A stretch of 64,000 bases of DNA from Maylandia zebra (taxonomy: Eukaryota > Chordata > Actinopteri > Cichliformes > Cichlidae), in the NCBI RefSeq assembly GCF_041146795.1, contig NC_135177.1, positions 19,791,560 through 19,855,559 on the forward strand, read 5' to 3'. Position 1 is the first letter of the stretch; the number at the start of each line of letters is the position of its first letter. The translations under genes were made by a program, and so were the position numbers. The notes below the pieces were generated by a model, which was not told the DNA's origin, searched no databases, and worked only from the letters and a program-made list of their open reading frames with translations. This document shows positions 43,101-55,100 of this stretch, in pieces.

Positions 43101-46100
43101 AATCACATAATTAATTTTTATCCTCTTAAATGTGTGTTTAGTCTAAAGCAGCCAGCCCGACCTGAAGGAAACCTCCTTCATAGTTTTTCTCTGACCTGTC
43201 GGAGTTGGAAGACTCCTCCTGTGCTGATGTCTTTCCCAGGTTGCAGCTCCACAGATGCATACTCTCCCTGCTCATTAAGCTCTTGGATGGCGATCCACAG
43301 CTCGATCCGGCGAGACACGTCGCTCCACCTTGAACATGTAACAGCTGGGATTAGAATCAATTTTATAGAAGTGCAAAAATGTCAGTGCAACATGTGATGC
43401 ATCCGACCTGTCCCGGAGCGTCTGGGTCTTGGCTTCCAGTGCATCCAACTCCCAGAGAGAACGACCATTCCCAGCACAGCGATGACCCCACACTTCTATG
43501 GCCAGCGCTCCATCTGATATAAACTCTAAAAACTCATCTGTCACGTGCACAACGTAGTCCTGGGAAAAGAGTTTGGGGTAGAGAAGATGAAAGTTACTAA
43601 CAAAAGTTGCAAGAATGTAAAATGTCTCCGAAACAAGGCATTAAAAAAAAACCTCGAATGAAACAACAAGCAGCTCATTTTTCCAACCTTGCAGTGATCA
43701 AACTGGACCGTGAACTGAGCATCTGGGCTTCGAGGGGATGGTCTATCTGGGCTGACCATGGGAGGAGCCACAGTGGGCTCACCATGCTCCCAGAACATGT
43801 ACTGACAGAAGACAAAGTTGGACAGGTTGAGCGGCAGTCCTGTGGCATCCCTGATCCGCACCTACAGCAGCGAAGACAGGATGAAGATTGAAGACTTTGA
43901 TGTTTTTTTAGAACTGAAATCTCGCCGTGCACCGCCTGCACAGATCCGTTTTGAAATCTTTGGTTAAAATCCACTGATGGTTCACTCGTACCCTGCAGGT
44001 GAGCCTTTTGGCCATGTGGACGATCTCTCCGTTGGTGTCCATGACCTCGTAGCAACTATTTTCACTGGAGTTCTCCGAAGAGTCGTCCCCACTACACAGG
44101 CGCTCTGGTACAGCTCCACTCACTCGCATCAGCTCAACGTGCAGCCTGCCTGCTACCTGTACATACAAGCAGAAGGAGTGGGACAAAACCTAAACCGTTT
44201 GAGAACTAATCCATGTATCCAGAGAAAATTGGCCATTTTTTATTCATTTTAACCAGTATGCTGATTTTTGTTGGTCTATATCTTTTCATATGGACATAAA
44301 AGTACTGTGAATTATGAAAAGCTTTTAAATATATAAGGACTAAAAGAATAAGACTAATTGTACTAACAGCCCACATGAGAAGTGTGTGATCTAGTACCAT
44401 ATCTTCATTTTATTAAGCATTAACTAGTAAAATAATAAAATCAGGGCTTCAAAAGGGGAATTCACGAACACAATGACTGACGTCACAGACAGCAAGTCTA
44501 CAGTGTGCCCTTACCTCTCCCTGCTGGCTGATGATGGGGACAGCGTACTGCAGCTTGACATCATGGAAAAGGCACTCGAGAAAAATGTTGGCCACCCCAA
44601 TCAGGTTGTGGTTCTCTTGCGCCTCGTAGAAAGGATCACAGTGCTTACTGCTTGCTTTGTTATACTATACAAAGGAAAACAAAAGAACATACTTTTAATT
44701 ACTTTCCCGCTTCCTTACTCATTTTTGCCTGTCTCTGGTCCTTTGTTACTCACCGTTTCCTCTGTGCCCTCTTTCCAGTCTCTGTAGTGGTCTCTCATGT
44801 CTACAAGTTTGTTCTCCAGCTTTTCAATGGTCCAAACCTGGGTCCCCTTCCCTTTCCTCCGCACCTGAATGGCTGGCTCGCTCACGATAGCGCCACGCTA
44901 CATTAAAGTGTCACATTTTAGATCAGATTACAAGATATTCACATCCTCCCTAACCCTAAGCTTAACCGACCAAAACACTGAAATAACCGAATGAAGTGTA
45001 ATCGTTTCAAAAAGGTTCAGCAGTCTGACCTTACGGTTGGCGCTGAGGTTGGCTGCAGGAATCTGAAGGGTGACCTGATAATCGGTGAGTTTGTTCATCT
45101 CCTCTGCCAAAAAGTTGGCTTCTCGCACCAAAGTGTTGGCTTTGACAACCTGCTCTCTGAGTCGGGAAAGGCTCTGGCGAAAAAGCTCATCCCTGTCACA
45201 AAGAAACAAATACACAGAGACGCATTTTATAGAGTTTGATCTTCTCGTGTCCTGAGTGAGTAAAAGAATCATTAATTCCTTCCACTCAGATTTGACTTCT
45301 TTTGGCATTTTTATGGTAGAGAAAATTGTGCACTATAGTTTGTATTTGTGTGGGCAACAACTATGTAAAAGTAGAAAAAAATATACATCTAAATTATTAT
45401 ATACTAGTTTCATCTGTGGCTACGTATTTATAATTTTGAGTAGCATGCCTATATATTTTATATGTATGAGGCATCATATGTGTGTGCGAGCTACACTAAC
45501 CGCTCCTCCGTCCACAGTCGCAGCTTGCCGTGCGGTGCGTGCGTTGAGAACGTGAGGCGGTCGCTGCTGCTGCGGTGATGCTGTGAGGTTTTCTCTGGAG
45601 ACAGCTGCTGCCGCAGCGACTCCAGCTCTCTTTCGTACATCATCCTTTGCTCCTCCAGGGCCGTACGCTTCTCCTCCAGATACTGCTTCTCCAACACCTG
45701 GACCACATTCTGCATGGGGTCTACATACAATTAAAAACAATTAATTGTATGTATTGCAATTAAAAACTTATTAAAAACATGCACTCACTGTCTGTTGTTA
45801 GCTACACCGCTCTGTTTCAGCTGCTTGTTAACATAAATATCCAATCAATCAATCACACGGCAGCAGCTCAGTGCATTTAGGCATGTAGCCATGATCAAGA
45901 CAAAGAACAACTGCAATGTGAAGTTACTCAACAGAAATGCAAATATTAGTTATTATCAGTATCATCACAGATTAAACTACTGTTCTACTCATGAACACTC
46001 ACTGAATTAATATTCATGAGCTGCTAGAAACTGTTTTTCTTCTGAGAATAACTTCATTATTTGTGGCATTACACATGGATACTGTAAGTCAAATAGAGAA

Positions 46101-49100
46101 ATACTTTTTTTCCCTTTATTCAGAGGATTAAACCCAGTAATACAGGAATGGTATTTTAAAAGGATGTTAGGATACAGTCAGAGTTTCTGGAATGAGCTGG
46201 CAGTTCATAAAATATGTACATGGTCCCAATCATACCATTGTTTCCAAGAGTCTTCATTATGACCTCCATCTGGGCAAACTCATAAGTGTAGTCTTGCTCA
46301 GAAGAGGCCTCGCTGGCTGTCTCGATGTCTGCCTCGACAAAGCTCTCTCTGGGAGATGCTCTCTCCAGCTCCTTCAAACGGTCCCGCCGCTTTCGTTTAG
46401 GCAGATTGATCCTGGAAAGCAGCGCAAATATCCAGTCAGTGACTTCATAGCTGTTCACACGCTTGAATGTGGCAACAAAAACAAAGGACTCATACCTGAA
46501 GAAGTGATTATTTCCCCATAAGATACGGTCTCCATGCCACAAGTGTACTAATGAATCAATCATAGTTCCATTCACACAGGTCCTGCAGAGAACATACATT
46601 TATATTTTATTGTTGAAGAATTGTATTGTAACCTTCAGGTTTTCAAGGGGAAGAAGCAGGCTAATCCGAGTAGGAACAATGGTTTTTTAGGGGGAGGGAG
46701 ACATGCATCTGATATCAAAGTGAGGGGCTCAGATCATGAGATTCCTGTGCAGTGAGGTCATGTGAAACTCTGAGGTCCAGTCATCCAAGAGCGCAGATCA
46801 CAGGCAGAAACACAGACACTTAGTATGTTGGAATAAGTTGCACGACAGCTCACCTGGCATTCCCTACTGGCATCAGGGTGACATCACCATCTGGGCACAC
46901 CTCCAGGACGCAGTGCTCTGGCTGTATCCCGATCCCAAAGAGCTGGATGTCCTGAGATGTGTCTGCACCCACACGCGTGTGCTCCTACACACAGGTGCAG
47001 GAAAGATTAGGGAAACTACATTGGCAGATCAGGATGTAATTACATCTCACCCTTCTTATCCAAATGTTCTGGCCATAACCACAAAAGGCTGCTACCTTTT
47101 ATCTACTGAACTGATTTGAACTAAAGTAGTGAAAAAAACAATAAACACAAGAATACGAATTTGGGAAAATGACAACTAGACATAAAGAAAAATCAGGCCT
47201 AAGCAAAAAAACATGTGTGCCGAGGGGGCGTTGTAAAACAAACATCCTAGCTTCTAAAGGATGTCGTACCCTGCAGCGAACGAACCTATTTCACATTACC
47301 ATAGTCATTCCACACTGATATGCCAGGCTGGCCTGCAGGAACTAGACAAAGGCCTGTTGTTCTGTAAGCTGTGCAGATTGCTGTCTCACATGCCTCAGCG
47401 CTCACACATCCAACTAGACGGCTGGCTGTTCCACTTCAAAGTCCAGACCTGCTCTTACTGAACTTCTCTCACGACAACATGTGTGCTTCAGTGTGTGTTT
47501 CAGGGCCTCTGTCAGTGCTAAATATTACTGCTGTGGTATGTGGCGCATGAAGAGACTCACTGTGAGTGCTTAAATAGTAAACTGCAGTATTAGCGAGTGA
47601 CTGAATAAGTGACTAACTGGGTCTTTGTGGCAACTAATGAAGAGTACAAGGGGATCTTTTTGGCTTGTTTTCCACCATATAGGCGTTCTGGTCTTTTGCA
47701 GTCACTATGAGCAAAACGCTACAGTGATTATAATAAACATCATAGGAACATCTTGCTCTATAATTCTGAAAGTTAATTCACAGAGAATTAATAAAGGACA
47801 AGTGATTAGGTTTCACTATAGGACATAAGATGACATGAAAACACAGTAACCAGCTGTGTCCCCAGCTCTGGTCTGGGAGCATTTCATCAATGCTAACCAT
47901 GATATTAGCCACATTAGCTCATTAGCTATCAAAATGCTAACACTGACATCACAAATAAAAGAACCAGTCCATTTACCAACTGTATACTTAAGTCTCACTT
48001 TAACATTAGGCACTCGATTTTCTAAACCCCCCAAAAAAATCATACAAATATATGTCTGTAAAACTTTATTTTTTTATTAAAAATGTCCTCTTGGAACTTT
48101 AGGAATTTAAATCAGTTTAAATTTAATATTTAAAATCACTGGGATAATCACAGAAATGCAATACGGCAATGCAGTGTGAATAATCTCTATCTTTTTTTCT
48201 AAGAGACTCTTAAACTTAAGTAACAGGGCAGATCCAGGCTATGTGTTTAAACTAATTAGACTCACTGTTAAAAACAAGCTGTATGCTATATTTGCATTAA
48301 GCAAAGAAATTGTTGAGTAGTATATAATCCAGTGTGATAATATCAACAGATACTTTGGGTCTTGGTCCTCTAGCATCATATTGTAAACCTGCTGTAAAGA
48401 ACCTCGGTGCTTTCATTGATTCCTTTCTGAAATTAGATTTGCAGATTAAATCTGTGCCCTTTTAGCTTTTAGTTTCTTTTTTTAAACAACCTTGGCAAGG
48501 ATATCCATGCTTTTATCACGCCCAGACTGGATTCCTGCAGTTTGTTTTTTATGTCAGCTTTTGCAAGGCACTATTATCATGAATGCAGTTGGTCTAAAAT
48601 GCAGCTGCTCGACCCCTGACTGGTAGACAGACACATGAATGCATTTCATCTATCTTAGCATTGATTAGGATTCATTTTTAAATTTTGTTCACTTATAAGT
48701 GCTTGCATCAGCATATCTCTAAGTAACTATTCGTCATGTTACAATTTTACATGCTCAGTGCAAGACCAGGTGACTCGACTGGTGACTTAATTCTAAACAC
48801 CAAACTAGCTCTTACAGCTAACTGATCTTTTGCAGTTGCCTAACTCTCAGACTTAAACTTAAAAACTTATCTTGTCTTATGAACCTTTTTACTTTAGGTC
48901 TAATTTACGACTGTGTGTTTCTGTAAACACTAGAGATTGATTTTAATTATGTTAATTACATTCCTTATTGTTTTTAAATTACTGCCTCCTAATTGTTTTA
49001 TTGATTTCTGTGCATCACCTCGGATAGTGCCTGTTGTGCTTAAATTTGCTTTATTAAAAAAAACGGCTTGACTGAGGAGCTGAGCTTGGAAAAAAATGAC

Positions 49101-52100
49101 ATTGCAAAAACAGCATTACCTTCAGGTAGTAGACCAGCAGCTCATTTAGGGCAGGATCAGCATTCAGATTGACCAGGAAACACTTGTCTTCACCCACTTT
49201 AATCCCAGACGTTTCCAAGGAGATGCCCATGCTTTCCAACTGCTTCTGACGCTCCTGAGAACATGGATAATAACAATGTAGCTGTTCATATAAACACACT
49301 AAATTAGAGTTGAGGTTTCACAGTTTTCATGAGTAAGGAGTTTACAGTGGCAATCTCCTCTGTCTTTCTTAGCTTCTCCTCCCAGGTGACTGTCATCTCT
49401 TGGATGAGTTTCTCAGACTCCTGCAGTTTCTCCTTCAGCTCAGGAGCCTTCATGGACTGATGGGAATAAAAAAAATGTAAAAAAAGGAGAATAAGTCAGA
49501 GTCAGATGTCTGGCATAATTTATTCCTAATTGAACAGCATCTGTGGTTCAACCTCTCTTCTCACCTCGGCCTGAGAGAGCTGAACTTTCAGCTTCTCCAC
49601 CTCTTCCCTGAGCTCTCTGATGATCCGAGCGTTGGGGTCTTCATTCACAACGGCATGGTTGACGATTCTCTTGGCCCTGTCGGCGTAACGTAGAGTGGAC
49701 AAAGTCTCCTCATAATTATCAGCAGCTGGACTCACCGTTGCTATCATGGCGGTCTTGCTGTTTCCGCCAAGGTTGTCCTGAGTTTAAAAAAAAAAAATCA
49801 CAAGAAGCTGTTAAAATAGACTTTCATGACAAGTTACAAAAGAACAACCCAAACAGAACGTGGGTCAAACCTTCAGTAGCCAGGTGAGCACTGAGTCTCT
49901 GTAAGGCACAAACTTGGCCTTCCCCTTTCCTGCAGACTGATCAGCCAAAGCAGAAATCACACATCCTAATGTGGTGAGAGACCTAAAAACCAAACAAAGA
50001 TACATTTAACCTGATAAATGATTGGACTTTATATACAGCTCATATACAAAATAAAAATGTTCTCACTTGTTTATATTGCTTCCTTCTTTGAGTCTCTCCC
50101 CAGCAGCTCCAGTCTTCGACACACGTTCACTTCCTGCCAGGTCAACCAGACTCATTTTGCTCACTTTCTCCCCTGAATTCTGTTGACAGTCACAGTGTGC
50201 CCAGACAAATATATTTAATTAATAAACAAATGTTTGTCCTTGTGAAAAAAATGATTGTAAATGTGTGTGAAATAAGAAAAAACAAAAAGACTTACTCCAG
50301 ACTGTAGATCATAGAGCGTTTGCGTGACAATGATACTGAAGACGGCGTGTGATCGGCTGCTCTCCTCATTCATGTTGGTGGCTGCAACTGTGCGAGATTT
50401 GTTCCCCTCTGACATCAACACCTCAATGTCCTAAAAAAAACAAAAAAGAGGAAGGACAGCAGAACTATTTAAAGTGTTTTTCTTGCTCAGGCTTTGAGCA
50501 CATTTCGGTGGCTAAATCTTTAAAATGATAGTTGTGATAGATGTGCACATCTGGCTGTATGCCACTTCATTTAATTGGGTCACAACTGAGAGAGGGCCAA
50601 AGCTGTGGGAAATCCATTGGACTAATATCAGGCAGAGCAGAGCGCAGAGGAGCAGGGCGGAGGTGTTTAAACGTAATTATGGAAGGGCCTGCCAAGGCTT
50701 GGCATACGCACTACACAAAACCCCATGACTACATCCCACATCAGGAATATGTGTCACTGGAGTCTCTGCGCTTGGGAAGGTTTTACACAGCGAGGTTATT
50801 CCAAATGTAAATCAGTGGTTTGGCGACTGAAGATACAAAGTAATTTCTTCTGGATGTTATAAATCATGTTTATGTGGCTCTGATAGAGGGTGGATATCGC
50901 CTCATTTCTGGTCGCGGCATGATGACAGACGGGTGAAAGACTCACCTCAAAGCTGGTCACAGCCAGCTGAGACAGACCGTCCACATACGGACCAAAGACT
51001 TTGTGTTCCCGAACTTTCAGGGACTGTCGGCTCCTTCAAAAAATAGAGAAGGCAACACAATGAGTAAAAGAGAACAAAGAAGCACTCTGAAGAAACTTAA
51101 AATCTTTTATTAAATACATACAAGCTGTAGTATGGAACTGTAACATATACATGAACATTTATAAGAATCAAAGCTTTTTCAAAGGGTCATTTTGATTAAG
51201 CTTATCAGCACCAAATAGATTTCCTGTGATTCACAATGCAGCAGTGCTTTAAATCTGGTGTTTGTGGTAACATTCCCACATTGGCACACCAGTAGAGATG
51301 GGTTCACAACAGGTTGAGAGCAAGGCCAAACAAAAATACACACAGGTGTGGATTTTTCTTGTTTAAGGCATACACCATGGGGAATCATCAGCAGTGTAAA
51401 CTCACTGGACACTTTATTAAGAACTTGCTTGCTGGACCCCCTCTTATCTATGCTTAATGGCATAGATTCAACAATCTACCTATGATTCAACTTCAGGGAT
51501 GTTCAGCCCACATTGACTTTAAAATGCGGGATTTGAATCTCCCGTTCCACCGCATCCCAAAGGTGCTCTACTGAATTGAGATCTGGTGACTATGGAGGTT
51601 ATATGAGTAAAGTGAAGTCATGTTCACAAAGCCAGTTTGAGATGATCTGAATTCTGTGTGGTCTTTTGCGTTTGTGGGCCATCTGCTTCAAGGTTTGACG
51701 TGCTGTGTGTTCAGAGATGCTCTTCTTTTGTGGCAGGCACCTTACTGTAAATTGCGCTACATTTAACACCAAAAAGCATGCCCTATGTTGCACCCAGTGT
51801 GTGTGTGATAGTTGCTAGGATGGTTTATTTATCTGGAAAGAGAAGGGGAGATGTTATCAGAACAAGTGCATAATTGGCAGGGGTGGAGAGCTTAAAGATA
51901 GGAGCTAAAACTTTGTTTCTATCCTGTTGTTCTTTACTCTGAGGACTACTCTGAGTGTTTAGAGCTGAGCCCCACATACTCCTGCTGCACAATAATACTG
52001 GTATTTTAGCGAAACACAGCTGAACTGAAATTCACAGCGCGTCACATGGAAGATCCCAACAGGAGACAGATACAAGGATAGGTCTTGTTTTCCTTTTTAC

Positions 52101-55100
52101 AGTGAGCAGAGTGGGCTCCAGTGTTTCAGGCTTTTTAGCTATATTTCTACACAAAGACCAGTACACAATGAAAACATCTCTGCATGTCTGTTTTTAGCAG
52201 TGAGAACATGCAAGGCAAACTCTGTAGTCACTACTGCATAACATTTGTCCATTAACATGAGCGTAACAATATCTTAGGATTAAGGCTAGTCAAATTAGTA
52301 TGTGCAATATTCACTTTCTTCTTCAGACACACAACCAAATCACGTCCACCCTTGACTCCTGTATAGCTCCGCACCTTTGATGGAGATGGCAACCGGTTTA
52401 ATCACATTTATTATTGTAAACAGATTGCTTGGAAGATTTCAGCTTTGTCTTAGTGCCATTTTCTCACCATCTTGATACATCAGACTTGGTTTGAAGATGT
52501 CTGTCTGTCAGTGGTCTAACCCACCCCTGCTTTATACAGTACTACAGCTAACGTTTATTCCTATAACTGACAGAGTAAATTAGGATGCAAGATCAAGAGC
52601 ATCTGGAGGTTACTATATACGTGACAGGAAGCTGCATCTTTTGACATCTGCAACTCACAGAGCGCTGCACTGTAGTCTGTTTCTGGCGCTCGGCTCGCAG
52701 CAGCTCTGACCGCTCTCTCGCTCACGGCTTTACTACCAGATCTCCCCGAAACATCCCCATTCACAGCTCACCCTTCTTAGCAGTCTGTCTGCCAACCCAC
52801 ATCACACCACAGAGGCGAAGAAAGCAGCACTGTCAGAGGACGACACTGGCTGCTGTTCTGCAGGAAATAACTGGGTTGAGCTTCCTACTCACATCATTCT
52901 ATCGCCATCCCCCCATCCTGGGTACTAGACACAACAGAGCTATAAAAAGAGACACAAACCAGAAGACAATGCGAGCTAACGGACAGATCACTCTCTACTT
53001 GAGCTGGAGAGACTGAAGAGAACGAGAAAACAACTCCATAGTTTGTGAAAACAGCTGCGTCTTGTCGCCCCCAGGTCCGAAAGCTGCTTCGGTGAGCTGG
53101 AACATGTGTATTTTTAAAAGCAAACATCAAACTCACCCTTTGGGATCCAGAAGGTCACGGACTTTCTCATTGTAGATCTCCATGTAGGAAACTTCCACCT
53201 TAAAAGAATGGCCTTCGTTTGTCTCCCTGTGGACCCTCTCAAACAACGAGCAGCAGAGTCGAGGAATTAAGCCTGGCTGCTCTCCATTGCCCATCATGGA
53301 AAAGGACTTGCCTGAGCCTGGATGCACAACAGAGTCACACATAAGTTGCCAACTTCAGAAAGCGAGTTAACTACACTTAACTAAGTGTAGTCTCTGCTAT
53401 GGCCACAAGTACATCTGGAGAATAATTGCCATCATCATCGTGTTGCAAAAAACGAACATGTAAAGAATGAGTCTCCAGCTGTGCCAGCAGCTGTGTCAGG
53501 CCACATTTGTGCTTGCACATTTGCATATACTGGGTGTACAATGGATTTCCTTTAGCATGTTAGCATGCTAACATTTGCTTATTAGCACTAAAAATTAAAG
53601 GTGATGGGAGCACGTTAAAAGTGAAACTTCTTAATTCATTTCAAATCACTTCACATCATTATTTACGATTTGTGATCTAAGTTAAACTAAGACTGTCCAG
53701 AAGTGTCGTCATCACTCATGTGCTGCTTGCAGGATGTTGCTTCAACCAGATGATTATATCGGATTTGTTTTCTTTCTTTCTTCTAACTGATGAGCGTGCA
53801 GGTGTGTCCCTCTAAGACAGGAAGCAGGAAAAAATAGCTAATGTGCTTTCAGGGCGAGGGAGGAAATGAAGTCATTCAGTTACCTGTTTGTCCGTAAGCA
53901 AATATGCAGGCGTTATATCCCTGGAATGCATTTTCAAGTATCCCCTCTCCAAGGCACTTGAACACCACCTCTTGACCTTTCAGAGAAAGACACGGTCACC
54001 ATGGAGATTATGGTAAACAGAGGAATAATTGTGTCACACAGGGTCAGAGGCCACGTCCTTTTAAGGATCCAGCCTCTGAGTTAATACACAGTTATACTGT
54101 ATAAGCACTATGATCACACATACTGTTTGGCTGTCTTAGTACTAAAAAAAAACTCTATAAATGGAGTGACAAGGGGCACAAAGGGCCACGAAACAGTGAA
54201 TAAGATTCATGAAAGGTGGCAGATTCCTGTCTGGTCATGTGGAAAATGCAGAGCTGTGTAGAGAAAACTCTTGTGCTGCTCACTGTCATGCCCCTGCTCA
54301 ATGGCCCAGCTGTTTAATGAGCTAAATAAAGCCTTGGCTCGGGCCCTTGAGGCAGCCCTTAACTGAACAGATTGCCTTGTCGGTTCAGCACAAAGGAGAT
54401 GTAAGCTTAACATTTCCATCGGCTAAACAAGAGTTATTTGACAAACACAAAGTATCCTCAATTATTATGTAAATCCGCCTCACACTGGCAGTAATAATCT
54501 CTTTTATGAAGATGTTACAGAAACTGCAGCTGAGGAGAAAGAAGAAAGCGACTTTACCGGGTTAGCCGGTGCACGGCAGTGTAACAGTGGTGGATAAATA
54601 CATAAACACAATGATAAATGTGTGTGAACAACTGTGATGCCACTATAGCAGACATACGAGTCCAGACAATACAAACACAACTGCCTTGTTGATTTTAATT
54701 CATTCACTCAAAATGCTAATTTTCATATACACCTGTACTATACTCTGATTTGCATGATGCAAAAACAGCCTGCCATCATGCAGCGAGCTTCTTTGCCCTT
54801 GCAATGGTAACATAAAGCTCTGCAGCAGGTCTTTGCGTGGCACATAATTTGAGCTCTCTGGTTGAGTAAAGGATTGTTTTTCTGTTTTTTTTCCTAGCCT
54901 TCACATTTGTGACTCACCGGCATATTTGGGAACGTTGGACTCATCCATGGACCAGAAACAGTGGTCAAATGCGAACACCTGCAGAGGCGACAGCACAGGG
55001 AGTGTAAACACACACTTGCCCAAGCATGTATAGTACAACATAAGCCAGTCTCTCTTAGTGGTGGTCGTCTTCTAAGGTTCACAGGATTGATGTGCAGTAC

